Below the pieces are notes generated by a model. It ran no database searches. It was not told where the DNA came from and saw nothing but the letters and a program-made list of their open reading frames with translations. A DNA stretch of 64,000 nucleotides, from positions 2,232,001 to 2,296,000 of the forward strand of contig NZ_AP023176.1 in the NCBI RefSeq assembly GCF_013426895.1. The letters run 5' to 3'. How positions within the stretch are numbered: the stretch's first letter is position 1; the number at the start of each line of letters is the position of its first letter. Below are positions 32,163 to 40,967 of this stretch, piece by piece. The stretch comes from Paraburkholderia largidicola (GTDB taxonomy: Bacteria; Pseudomonadota; Gammaproteobacteria; Burkholderiales; Burkholderiaceae). A program made the translations under genes and the position numbers.

Positions 32163-34130
32163 ATGGCAAAGCTGGAGTTGACGGGCCGGGTACTGTTTCT
32201 TTGCGACGATCCTGAACGGGTCGAACGGCAACTCGACGGCTCCGATCTGACGCAGGCGTCGGCGGGAACGTTGAGAGACGACGTATCGACGGACGAGATT
32301 ACGCCGATGAGCGTGCTCACCCGCTTCGATGAGCGGCTGGGCCGGTTTCCTTACGTCGGTTTCCGCACGGGAGACCGTAATCCGATCGGCCCCGACGCGA
32401 TCCGCGCTGGCGGCTTTTGCGTGACGGTCGCGGGCAATCGATACGGTAAAGGTTCGTCGCGTGAACACAGTCCGCTCGCGGAATATCGCGCGGGCATCCG
32501 GCTCGTGATCGCGAAGAGTTTCGAACGGATTTATCGGCAGAACGCGGATAACCTGGGCCTGTTTACATCGACGGATTTCGGGCTGATCGAACGCATCCAG
32601 CGCGGCGAGCCGATCGGGATCGAAGAACTCGTTGCGTCGCGCGACAGCCTGTCCGCGTCGATCCTCACAAGCGGCGGGCTGTTGCGCTACGGCGCGCAGC
32701 ATATGCGCCGCATCGAAATCGCCGCGTGCCCCGCAGATTCGATCGATACCGAACCGCGCACGCTCGCGCAAAAGATTCTGCAGCGCCACGCGCTGCGCAC
32801 GGACGGCACAGGCGATTCGCTGACGCCCGGCTCCGGCGTGTTCGTGCGCGCCGACTGGCGCTTTATCCACGAGTACTACACGGGCATGGCAACGCACATG
32901 CTGCACGCGACGTTCGGCAAGCCATTGTCGCTGCATCAGCCCGAAACCATTCTCACGTTCGAAGACCATCTCTCGTATTCACACAAGAGCGAACTGCACG
33001 TCAGAAACGGTCTGCTGCCCGATGTGCGCGAACTGTCGGACGCGCATCGGCAATTCGCCAAAGACTACGGCCTGACGAATCACGGCTACCTGAACGACAC
33101 CGGCGACGGGCTCAGCGAAGGCTCCGAAGGCATCTCTCACGCGATGATGGCGGAGCGCTATGCGCTGCCGGGTCAACTCATCGTCGGCACGGATTCGCAC
33201 ACGCCGCATAGCGGCGCGCTCGGCTGCGTGGCGTTCGGCGTCGGCACGACCGACATGGCGAACGCTTTCGTCACGGGCGCGGTGCGGATGACCGTGCCTC
33301 ACTCGCTGCGCGTCGATTTCAATGGCGCCGTCCCGGCCGGCGTGACGGCGAAGGATCTCGCGCTGCATCTGCTCGCCGATCCGAGAATTCGTGCCGGCGC
33401 GGGCGTGGGGAAGATATTCGAGTTCGCTGGCTCCGCGATTTCGCAGCTGACGACGGACGAACGCGCCACCCTCACGAACATGACGGCGGAACTCGGCGGC
33501 TTCACGGGCATCGTCGCCCCCGATGAAGAAACCGTCAGGTTCCTCAAGGAACGGCGCGGCATCGACTTCGTGATCGAGCCGTGGATGCGCAGCGATCCCG
33601 ACGCAGTCTATGCCGACGTGATCGGAATCGACTGCACGCAAATTTCGCCGATGCTCGCCGCGCCCGGCGATCCCGGCAACGGCATCGCGCTGCGCGATCT
33701 TGCCCAACGTCCGCGCGTCGAAATTGCGTATGGCGGCTCGTGCACAGCCGGAAAGCGCGAGGACTTCGATCACTATCACGCAGTGCTGGCCTGGGCTGCC
33801 GCGCGCGGCATGCGCGTGCCATCCGATGTGAAGCTCTATCTGCAGTTCGGCACCTCCGACGTCAGGGACTATTGCGTGCGGCGCGGCTACATCGACGCGT
33901 TCGAGCAGGTCGGCGCCATTCTGCTGCAACCGTCATGCGGCGCATGCGCGAACTGCGGGCCGGGTTCGTCGACGGATGCGAGTCAGGTGACGATCAGCGC
34001 GATCAACCGCAATTTCCCCGGCCGCTCCGGACCGGGTCAGGTATGGCTTGCCAGCCCGCCGACTGTCGTGGCAAGCGCGCTTGCGGGCCGGATCGCTTCA
34101 TTCGCCGAGTTGCAGGAGCAATACGCGTGA
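32163..34130 (+). CDS. Aconitase-superfamily hydro-lyase with N-terminal swivel domain
   Basis: The 655-residue protein combines both aconitase parts in one chain but in reversed order: the small swivel (LeuD-like) domain is N-terminal (about 1-200, with VAGNRYGKGSSREHSPLAEYRAG), and the large catalytic domain (LeuC-like) follows (about 215-655). Iron-sulfur cysteines are present in GGSCTAGKRE and PSCGACANCGPG. The DSHTPHSGALGCVAFGVGTTD and ARIRAG-like blocks are conserved. The family hydrates or dehydrates tri- and dicarboxylates (citrate, isopropylmalate, homocitrate, citraconate types). AAGGAG precedes the ATG. With the downstream MFS carrier it likely handles an exogenous carboxylate. Confidence 0.87.
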   Translation: MAKLELTGRVLFLCDDPERVERQLDGSDLTQASAGTLRDDVSTDEITPMSVLTRFDERLGRFPYVGFRTGDRNPIGPDAIRAGGFCVTVAGNRYGKGSSREHSPLAEYRAGIRLVIAKSFERIYRQNADNLGLFTSTDFGLIERIQRGEPIGIEELVASRDSLSASILTSGGLLRYGAQHMRRIEIAACPADSIDTEPRTLAQKILQRHALRTDGTGDSLTPGSGVFVRADWRFIHEYYTGMATHMLHATFGKPLSLHQPETILTFEDHLSYSHKSELHVRNGLLPDVRELSDAHRQFAKDYGLTNHGYLNDTGDGLSEGSEGISHAMMAERYALPGQLIVGTDSHTPHSGALGCVAFGVGTTDMANAFVTGAVRMTVPHSLRVDFNGAVPAGVTAKDLALHLLADPRIRAGAGVGKIFEFAGSAISQLTTDERATLTNMTAELGGFTGIVAPDEETVRFLKERRGIDFVIEPWMRSDPDAVYADVIGIDCTQISPMLAAPGDPGNGIALRDLAQRPRVEIAYGGSCTAGKREDFDHYHAVLAWAAARGMRVPSDVKLYLQFGTSDVRDYCVRRGYIDAFEQVGAILLQPSCGACANCGPGSSTDASQVTISAINRNFPGRSGPGQVWLASPPTVVASALAGRIASFAELQEQYA

Positions 34131-34208
34131 AGCGCCTTGCGATCGACTACGGATAGCTGGCAATTGCCTGAGCCGTGAAACATTCAAACTACGAGACAGG
34201 AGACAGAC

Positions 34209-35651
34209 ATGGCCATTCTGGAGGGCGCCTCGGATCTACGCGCCACTGATTTTCCAACGCGCGTCGAGACAGCGTCGGCAACCGCTGCGGGCGCGATATC
34301 CGCGCGCCTCGACAGGCTTCCCGCGACGCGCGCCGTCTGGAAGCTGATCCTGCTGCTGAGCCTCGGTTTCTTCTTCGAACTCTACGATCTTCTCTTCACT
34401 GGCTACGTCGCGCCCGGTCTCGTCAAGAGCGGCATCCTCACGCCAACCACCACGGGTCTGTTCGGCACGTCAGGCGTCGCGAGCTTCATCGCTGCGCTAT
34501 TCAGCGGACTGTTCGTCGGCACCATTGCATGCGGCTTTCTCGCCGACCGTTTCGGCCGGCGTGCGATCTTCACGTGGTCCTTGCTCTGGTACGTCGCGGC
34601 GAACACCGTGATGGCCTTCCAGGACACGGCCAGCGGTTTGAACGTGTGGCGCTTCATCTCGGGCATGGGGATTGGCGTCGAGCTGATTACCATCGGCACC
34701 TACATGTCCGAACTCGCGCCGAAGCATCTGCGCGGCAGGGCATTCGCCATCTGCCAGACGATCGGCTTCTCGGCCGTGCCCGTCGTCGCGTTTCTTTCGT
34801 GGCTGCTCGTGCCTAAGGCGCCGTTTGGCGTGGACGGCTGGCGATGGGTCGTGCTGCTCGGCGGCATCAGCGCGCTGTTCGTCTGGTACTTCAGGCGCAA
34901 TCTTCCGGAAAGTCCCCGCTGGCTGGCGGGTAAAGGGCGGCTTCGCGAAGCCGACGAAGTCCTCGCGCGACTCGAAGAAAAAGTCGCGCAGCAGCACGGG
35001 CAGCCGTTGCCCGAGCCGGGACCGTCCGAACCCGTTCCGCGCAAGGCCGGTTTCGCCGATATGTGGAAACCGCCGTATCGCAAGCGCACCGTGATGCTGA
35101 TCATCTTCCACATCTTCCAGACGGTCGGCTTCTTCGGCTTCGCGAACTGGGTGCCGACGCTGCTCGTCAAGCAAGGCATCACGGTGACGTCCAGCCTGCT
35201 CTATACGACCGTCATCGGCCTGGCTGCGCCGCTTGGGCCGTTGCTCGGCTACTGGATTGCGGACCGCTTCGAACGCAAGCATGTGATCGTCTGCATGGCC
35301 GCGCTCAATATCGTGGCCGGCCTGCTCTTCAGCCAGGCGGCATCGGCCGTCGCCATCGTGATACTGGGCGTGCTGCTGACGCTGGCGGGCAACATCATCT
35401 CGTTCACCTATCACGCGTATCAGCAGGAACTCTATCCGACGGCGATTCGCGCGCGGGCAGTGGGCTTCGTCTATTCGTGGAGCCGTTTGTCGGCGGTGTT
35501 CAGTTCGTTCGTGATCGCGTTCACGCTCAAGGATTTCGGTGTCGCGGGTGTGTTCGTTTTCATTGCAGGCGCGATGACGCTCGTGATCGTCACGATCGGT
35601 CTGATGGGCCCGCGAACGCTCGGTAAATCGCTCGAGAGCATTTCACACTGA
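34209..35651 (+). CDS. MFS transporter (metabolite:H+ / sugar-porter-like)
   Basis: The 480-residue membrane carrier has 12 predicted helices, the GxLADRFGRRAIF motif after helix 2, SGMGIGVELITIGTYMSELAPKHLRGRA after helix 4 and PESPRWLAGKGRLREA in the central loop, a mixture typical of the NiaP/AAHS/sugar-porter neighbourhood. A strong AGGAGA precedes the ATG. It follows the aconitase-family gene by 78 nt on the same strand and is the probable importer for that enzyme's substrate. It converges on the LysR gene at 35679. The substrate is unknown. Confidence 0.87.
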   Translation: MAILEGASDLRATDFPTRVETASATAAGAISARLDRLPATRAVWKLILLLSLGFFFELYDLLFTGYVAPGLVKSGILTPTTTGLFGTSGVASFIAALFSGLFVGTIACGFLADRFGRRAIFTWSLLWYVAANTVMAFQDTASGLNVWRFISGMGIGVELITIGTYMSELAPKHLRGRAFAICQTIGFSAVPVVAFLSWLLVPKAPFGVDGWRWVVLLGGISALFVWYFRRNLPESPRWLAGKGRLREADEVLARLEEKVAQQHGQPLPEPGPSEPVPRKAGFADMWKPPYRKRTVMLIIFHIFQTVGFFGFANWVPTLLVKQGITVTSSLLYTTVIGLAAPLGPLLGYWIADRFERKHVIVCMAALNIVAGLLFSQAASAVAIVILGVLLTLAGNIISFTYHAYQQELYPTAIRARAVGFVYSWSRLSAVFSSFVIAFTLKDFGVAGVFVFIAGAMTLVIVTIGLMGPRTLGKSLESISH

Positions 35652-35678
35652 AGCGTGTCTCGCGTGTGCCAACATCGT

Positions 35679-36584
35679 TCACGTGCCGCACGCATGAATC
35701 AGAAACTGCTGTAGCGCCGTCGCGGGCGCGCTCAACTGCGCGCCCTTTGGCCAGATCATGCCCGCGTCCATTTGCGGCACGACGTCGGTAATGGGCCGCG
35801 CGTCGATACGCTTGCCTTCCAGCGACCACGGACGAAACACCATATCCGACAGCACCGTCACGCCGAAGCCATGCGCGACCAGCCCGCGCAGCGCTTCCAT
35901 CGAACTGGTGCGAAACGCGACGTTCGGCGCGATGCCCTTCTTTTTCCAGTAACGCAGCGTCGACTGCTCGCCCTCGTCGACCGTGATCAGGATGTACGGA
36001 TGCGCCGCGATGTCCTTTAGCGACGGCGCGTCCACTTGCGCCAGCGGATGCGTCGGCGCGACCCACAATTGCCGCCGCGAGCGGATCAGCACCTGGCTGC
36101 CGAACCGGCTTAGCTTTTCCACATTCGACAGCAGCACCACGCCGATCTCGACATCGCCATCGAGCACCGCGCGCTCGATATCCGCCCGCTCCATGTCGCG
36201 CAAGTCGAACTCGATGAACGGATACGTCGCGCGAAAACGCGCCAGCAATTCGGGCAGGAAATAGCCCAGCACCGTATACGAAGCGGCAATGCGCACGGTC
36301 CCGCGCATCTCGTGCGAGCGGAACGGCGGCATGTGCACGGCGTCGCGCGCGGCGTCGAGCACGCGCCGCGCGTGGTTGTAGAAATCCTGGCCGTCCGGCG
36401 TGAGCGTGACGCCCTGCGGCAGCCGCTCGAACAGCCGCGTGCCGAGGCCGGTTTCCAGTGCGAGCACCGCGTTGGTGATCGCCGATTGTGACACGTGCTC
36501 GTTGGCCGCCGCCATCGAGAACTGGCCCGTTTGCGCCGCCGCCACGAAGTAGCGGAGCTGCCGGAGTGTGAGATCGAACGCCAT
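35679..36584 (-). CDS. LysR-family transcriptional regulator
   Basis: The 301-residue regulator has the classical helix-turn-helix (LRQLRYFVAAAQTGQFSMAAANEHVSQSAITNAVLALE, about residues 7-45, read as two segments around a turn) and a LysR effector domain. It is transcribed divergently from the 1195-residue indolepyruvate oxidoreductase gene, with 99 nt between starts, so it is the expected regulator of that gene. The shared region holds a sigma-70-like promoter and the dyad ATTTG-N14-CAAAT. Confidence 0.9.
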   Translation of the reverse strand: MAFDLTLRQLRYFVAAAQTGQFSMAAANEHVSQSAITNAVLALETGLGTRLFERLPQGVTLTPDGQDFYNHARRVLDAARDAVHMPPFRSHEMRGTVRIAASYTVLGYFLPELLARFRATYPFIEFDLRDMERADIERAVLDGDVEIGVVLLSNVEKLSRFGSQVLIRSRRQLWVAPTHPLAQVDAPSLKDIAAHPYILITVDEGEQSTLRYWKKKGIAPNVAFRTSSMEALRGLVAHGFGVTVLSDMVFRPWSLEGKRIDARPITDVVPQMDAGMIWPKGAQLSAPATALQQFLIHACGT

Positions 36585-36610
36585 CTGATTTTCGAATACC
36601 AGAATTGTCT

Positions 36611-36648
36611 ATTTGTGATTTTACGATAGCAAATCGGCTTCCTATACT
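36611..36648 (+). promoter_or_regulatory. Promoter and LysR-type dyad of the indolepyruvate oxidoreductase gene
   Basis: TTTACG (36620-36625) and TATACT (36643-36648) are separated by 17 nt, matching sigma-70 at 4 and 5 of 6 positions. ATTTG (36611-36615) and CAAAT (36630-36634) form an inverted repeat spanning the -35, where a LysR protein could bind and auto-regulate. Confidence 0.55.
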
Positions 36649-36683
36649 CGGCGAAAAACACATTCCCCGGAGACAGCCCTGCC

Positions 36684-39600
36684 ATGAATGCGCCCGATCT
36701 AGCCATTGCATCCGATCTAGCGGCCGAAACAGCCGACACGCCCGTCACGCTTGAAGACAAGTACACGCTCGAAAAAGGCCGTGTGTATATCAGCGGCACG
36801 CAGGCGCTGGTGCGTCTTCCGATGCTGCAAAAAGCACGCGACCGCAAGGCCGGGCTGAACACGGCAGGCTTCATTTCCGGCTATCGTGGCTCGCCGCTGG
36901 GCGCGCTCGATCAGTCGCTGTGGAAAGCGAAAAAGCATCTGCACGACAACGACATCGTCTTCCAGCCCGGCGTCAACGAAGATCTGGCCGCGACCTCCGT
37001 CTGGGGCACGCAGCAGATCAATCTGTGGCCGGGCGCGACGCGCGACGGCGTGTTCGGCATGTGGTACGGCAAAGGCCCCGGCGTCGACCGTACGGGCGAT
37101 GTGTTCAAGCACGCGAACTCCGCCGGCAGCGACGCGCGCGGCGGCGTGCTCGTGCTGGCGGGCGACGATCACGCGGCGAAGTCGTCGTCGGTTGCGCATC
37201 AGTCGGAGCACGCGTTCATCGCGGCGGGCATTCCCGTGCTGTATCCGGCGAATGTGCAGGAATATCTCGACTACGGGCTGCACGGCTGGGCGATGAGCCG
37301 CTACTCGGGTCTATGGGTGGCGATGAAGTGCGTGACGGACGTGATCGAATCCACGGCGTCGATCGATCTCGATCCGGACCGCGTCGAAATCGTCACGCCG
37401 ACCGACTACACGATGCCCGAGGGCGGCCTGAACATCCGCTGGCCCGACGCGCCGCTCGCGCAGGAAGCGCGGCTGCTCGACGAGAAGTGGTATGCGGCGC
37501 TCGCCTATGTCCGCGCGAACAAGCTGAACCGCGTCGTGATCGATTCGCCGACGCCGCGCTTCGGCATCATCACGGCGGGCAAGGCTTATCTCGACGTGCG
37601 CCAGGCGCTCAGCGACCTCGGCCTCGATGAAGACACGTGCGCTCAAATCGGCCTGCGTGTGCTGAAAGTCGGCTGCGTGTGGCCCCTCGACGCGCAGGAT
37701 GCACGTTCATTCGCGACAGGCCTGGAAGAGATTCTCGTCGTCGAAGAAAAGCGCCAGATTCTCGAATACGCGCTGAAGGAAGAGCTATACAACTGGCGCG
37801 AGGACGTGCGGCCGAAGATCTACGGCAAGTTCGACGAGCGCGACAATGAAGGCGGCGAATGGTCGGTGCCGCGCGGCGACTGGCTGTTGCCCGCGCATTA
37901 CGAGCTGTCGCCGGCGCTGATCGCGAAGGCCGTCGCGCGGCGCCTCTCGCGCGCCGACCTGCCCGACGACGTCCGGGCGCGGATGCTCGCGCGCGTCGCG
38001 ATCATCGAAGCGAAAGAGCGCGAAGCCGCGAAACCGCGCGTGTCCGTCGAACGCAAGCCGTGGTTCTGTTCCGGCTGCCCGCACAACACGTCGACCAACG
38101 TGCCCGAAGGCTCGCGCGCGCTTGCGGGTATCGGTTGCCACTACATGTCGATGTGGATGGACCGCAAGACGGAAACCTTCAGCCAGATGGGCGGCGAAGG
38201 CGTCGCGTGGATCGGCCAGATGCATTTCTCCGGCGACAAGCATGTGTTCGTCAATCTCGGCGACGGCACGTACTTCCATTCGGGTCTGCTCGCAGTTCGC
38301 GCAGCGATCGCGGCGAACGCGAACATCACCTACAAGATTCTCTACAACGATGCTGTCGCGATGACGGGCGGCCAGCCCGTCGACGGCGTGCTGACCGTGC
38401 CGCAGATCGCGCATCAGGTTCACGCCGAAGGCGCGAAGCGTATCGTCATCGTCACCGACGAGCCGCACAAATATCACTCGGGCATCGTGTTGCCTGCTGG
38501 TGTCGATGTGCATCATCGCGATCAGCTCGATACCGTGCAGCGCGCGCTCCGCGAGATGCCCGGCACCACCGTGCTGATCTACGACCAGACGTGTGCGACC
38601 GAGAAACGGCGGCGGCGCAAGCGCGGTGCGTATCCCGACCCCGCACGCCGCGCGTTCATCAACGACGCCGTCTGCGAAGGCTGCGGCGATTGCTCGGTGC
38701 AATCCAACTGCCTGTCCGTCGAGCCGCTCGATACGCCGCTCGGCACGAAGCGCAAGATCAACCAGTCGTCGTGCAACAAGGACTTTTCGTGCGTGAAGGG
38801 CTTTTGTCCGAGCTTCGTCACGGCGGAAGGCGCGCAGCTTCGCAAGCCCAAGGCCGCGCGCGGCAGCGGCGCTGTCGATGGAGAGTTCGACGCGCTGCCG
38901 ATGCCGTCGCTCCCGGCGCTCGCACGGCCGTACGGCATTCTCGTAACGGGCGTCGGCGGCACGGGCGTCGTGACGATTGGCGGCCTGATCGGCATGGCTG
39001 CGCATATCGAACGCAAGGGCGTCACCGTGCTCGATATGGCCGGGCTCGCGCAAAAGGGCGGCGCCGTGCTCAGCCACGTGCAGGTCGCGTCATCGCCCGA
39101 TGCGTTGCACGCGACGCGAATCGCGACGGGCGAAGCGCGGCTCGTGATCGGTTGCGATGCGATCGTGTCGGCGTCGAACGATGTGCTGTCCCGCACGCAA
39201 CATGGCGTGACGGTTGCCGCGATCAACAGCGGCGCGACGCCGACCGCCGAATTCGTCAAGAACCCGAAGTGGACATTCCCTGGCACGCAGACGGAAGCGG
39301 GGCTACGCGACAGCATCGGCGAAGGATGCGCCTTCATCGACGCCAACGCGCTCGCGCTGAAACTGCTCGGCGATACGATCTATAGCAATCCGCTGCTGCT
39401 TGGCTTCGCATGGCAGAAAGGCTGGCTGCCGCTGCAACTGTCGAGCCTCGTACGCGCGATCGAACTCAACGGCGTATCGGTCGAGAAGAATCAGCAGGCG
39501 TTCAGCTGGGGACGCTATATCGCGCATCATGGCGAAGCCGCGGTTCATGCGCTGCTTAAGCCGGCTGCCGCGCAACAGGCGATCGTCATGCAGATGCCGG

Positions 39601-40271
39601 AATCGCTCGACAAGCTGATTGCATCGCGTGAAGCGCTGTTGACGGCGTATCAGAACGCGGCGTATGCGCAGCGCTATCGCACCGTGATCGACCGGATCCG
39701 CGCGAAGGAAACGCAGGTCGCGGGCAACGCGAAACTGCCGCTCACGCGCGCGGTGGCGACGGGCCTCGCGAAACTGATGGCCTACAAGGACGAATACGAA
39801 GTCGCGCGTCTTTACGCGGATCCCGCTTATCTGGACAAACTGCGTCAACAGTTCGAGGGCGAACCGGGCCGCGATTACAAGCTGAGCTTCCATCTCGCGC
39901 CGCCGTTGCTCGCGAAACGCGACGAGCGCGGGAATTTGCAGAAGAAAAGCTTCGGTCCGTGGATGCTGCCCGTCTTCCGCATGCTCGCACGCATGAAGGG
40001 ACTGCGCGGCACCGCACTGGATGTATTCGGCAAGACGGCCGAGCGGCGTGGCGAGCGTCAACTGATTGCGGAGTACATCGCCTTGGTCGACGAGTTTTGC
40101 GCGACGCTAGATCTCGAACGACTGCCCGTGGCGCTCCAGCTCGCCAGCCTGCCAGACGATATCCGCGGCTTCGGTCATGTGAAAGAACGCAATATCCAGG
40201 CAGCGGCGAAAAAGAAAGAACGGCTGCTCGAAGACTACCGGACGCAGGAGCGATTGACTGCGAGCGCGTAA
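36684..40271 (+). CDS. Indolepyruvate ferredoxin oxidoreductase, fused single-chain type
   Basis: The 1195-residue enzyme combines the parts of 2-oxoacid:ferredoxin oxidoreductases in one polypeptide: an N-terminal pyrimidine-binding/transketolase-like region (about 30-430), the thiamine-diphosphate domain with GDGTYFHSG and the Asn of ILYNDAVAMTGGQ (about 530-570), a ferredoxin-like iron-sulfur segment (CEGCGDCSVQSNC and later CNKDFSCVKGFC, about 670-715), and the gamma domain beginning TGVGGTGVVTIGGL near 750. The reaction is oxidative decarboxylation of indolepyruvate or related arylpyruvates to the CoA ester, coupled to ferredoxin, in aromatic amino-acid breakdown. It has a divergent LysR and is monocistronic. 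Confidence 0.93.
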   Translation: MNAPDLAIASDLAAETADTPVTLEDKYTLEKGRVYISGTQALVRLPMLQKARDRKAGLNTAGFISGYRGSPLGALDQSLWKAKKHLHDNDIVFQPGVNEDLAATSVWGTQQINLWPGATRDGVFGMWYGKGPGVDRTGDVFKHANSAGSDARGGVLVLAGDDHAAKSSSVAHQSEHAFIAAGIPVLYPANVQEYLDYGLHGWAMSRYSGLWVAMKCVTDVIESTASIDLDPDRVEIVTPTDYTMPEGGLNIRWPDAPLAQEARLLDEKWYAALAYVRANKLNRVVIDSPTPRFGIITAGKAYLDVRQALSDLGLDEDTCAQIGLRVLKVGCVWPLDAQDARSFATGLEEILVVEEKRQILEYALKEELYNWREDVRPKIYGKFDERDNEGGEWSVPRGDWLLPAHYELSPALIAKAVARRLSRADLPDDVRARMLARVAIIEAKEREAAKPRVSVERKPWFCSGCPHNTSTNVPEGSRALAGIGCHYMSMWMDRKTETFSQMGGEGVAWIGQMHFSGDKHVFVNLGDGTYFHSGLLAVRAAIAANANITYKILYNDAVAMTGGQPVDGVLTVPQIAHQVHAEGAKRIVIVTDEPHKYHSGIVLPAGVDVHHRDQLDTVQRALREMPGTTVLIYDQTCATEKRRRRKRGAYPDPARRAFINDAVCEGCGDCSVQSNCLSVEPLDTPLGTKRKINQSSCNKDFSCVKGFCPSFVTAEGAQLRKPKAARGSGAVDGEFDALPMPSLPALARPYGILVTGVGGTGVVTIGGLIGMAAHIERKGVTVLDMAGLAQKGGAVLSHVQVASSPDALHATRIATGEARLVIGCDAIVSASNDVLSRTQHGVTVAAINSGATPTAEFVKNPKWTFPGTQTEAGLRDSIGEGCAFIDANALALKLLGDTIYSNPLLLGFAWQKGWLPLQLSSLVRAIELNGVSVEKNQQAFSWGRYIAHHGEAAVHALLKPAAAQQAIVMQMPESLDKLIASREALLTAYQNAAYAQRYRTVIDRIRAKETQVAGNAKLPLTRAVATGLAKLMAYKDEYEVARLYADPAYLDKLRQQFEGEPGRDYKLSFHLAPPLLAKRDERGNLQKKSFGPWMLPVFRMLARMKGLRGTALDVFGKTAERRGERQLIAEYIALVDEFCATLDLERLPVALQLASLPDDIRGFGHVKERNIQAAAKKKERLLEDYRTQERLTASA

Positions 40272-40353
40272 CATCGGTTGGTTGAAAGCCGGACCGGGGC
40301 TTGCGGCGAACGCTAGCCCCGGCGCTTCGCCGATGCGCGTTTCGAGGTGCGAC

Positions 40354-40536
40354 ATGCTCGGGCTCTTCATACACGGCAGAAGGGACGTAAGCGCAGCGAT
40401 GCTGTGCATGTTCGCGAGCCTGATCGCCGGCTGTTCGGCAGTCGATCAACCGCAACCGAACCAGCCCGCCGCGCAAACAGAAACGGCGCAGTGCCGCGTA
40501 CCCGGCCACTTTTGCCAGACGTTCTTTGGCCCGTGA
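40354..40536 (+). CDS. Possible small lipoprotein
   Basis: A 60-residue frame with a basic N-terminus, a hydrophobic stretch and the lipobox-like LIAGC (AAMLCMFASLIAGCSAVDQ), then a Pro/Gln-rich segment and a cysteine-containing tail CRVPGHFCQTFFGP. The two tail cysteines and the final FFGP suggest a real folded end. There is no good ribosome-binding site and the family is not recognised. It could be chance. Confidence 0.4.
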   Translation: MLGLFIHGRRDVSAAMLCMFASLIAGCSAVDQPQPNQPAAQTETAQCRVPGHFCQTFFGP

Positions 40537-40595
40537 CTGGAAAGCCAACGCGCCGCGCGCATACGAGGGGACAAAACCGGGGGAACAAAAAGAAA

Positions 40596-40615
40596 AGCCC
40601 ACCAAGCGGTGGGCT
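40596..40615 (-). terminator. Hairpin with a T-rich tract on the minus strand
   Basis: AGCCCACC (40596-40603) and GGTGGGCT (40608-40615) make a perfect 8-bp stem with a 4-nt loop. On the minus strand the stem is followed by TTTTCTTTTT, the form of a Rho-independent terminator, though no minus-strand gene ends here. Confidence 0.45.
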
Positions 40616-40636
40616 GAATCCATATCAAGAGGAGAC

Positions 40637-40822
40637 ATGGAGGAGACAGAAGTTAGTATAAACCCCTATTCGTGTAATGCAAGCGTTTGTATCGCCGCAG
40701 CAACGTTCATTTCCCCCACCGCCCCGCCCATGGCCGCCCGCGCGTCGCGAGCGCGCCACACAACACCCGCCACCTGTTGCACCAGAGCAACGCTTTCCAT
40801 TCCTGCCCGTCGCGTTTATTGA
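40637..40822 (+). CDS. Doubtful 61-residue frame with strong ribosome-binding site
   Basis: AGAGGAGAC stands directly before ATG at 40637, and the frame runs 61 codons. The product (Ala/Thr/Arg-rich, several Cys) shows no recognisable family and its composition looks non-coding after residue 30. It may be a leader peptide or a chance frame. Confidence 0.15.
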   Translation: MEETEVSINPYSCNASVCIAAATFISPTAPPMAARASRARHTTPATCCTRATLSIPARRVY

Positions 40823-40831
40823 AAACGCATA

Positions 40832-40846
40832 TGCGAATAATTCTTA
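40832..40846 (+). promoter_or_regulatory. Fur-box-like site upstream of the TonB receptor
   Basis: The 15-nt 7-1-7 site at 40832-40846 (TGCGAAT-A-ATTCTTA) matches TGATAAT-N-ATTATCA at 10 of 14 positions and lies in an AT-rich stretch about 120 nt before the receptor start. Iron repression through Fur is inferred. Confidence 0.55.
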
Positions 40847-40967
40847 TTTGAATAAAATCGCGTCACTCGCCTGCATCCGTCGTCACGACGACCGCTTCGC
40901 GCCCAACCAAAAGTAGTCGACGCCCGCCGTCACCTCAAAAAACAGTTTTACTCAGGGATTGGCCACC

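Larger units (their letters stand above)
40272..40967. other. Intergenic region before the TonB receptor
   Basis: Nearly 700 nt between strong genes. It contains a possible 60-residue lipoprotein gene (40354-40536), a hairpin (40596-40615), a doubtful short reading frame with a strong ribosome-binding site (40637-40822) and a Fur-box-like site (40832-40846). The part after 40680 is relatively AT-rich. Confidence 0.65.
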
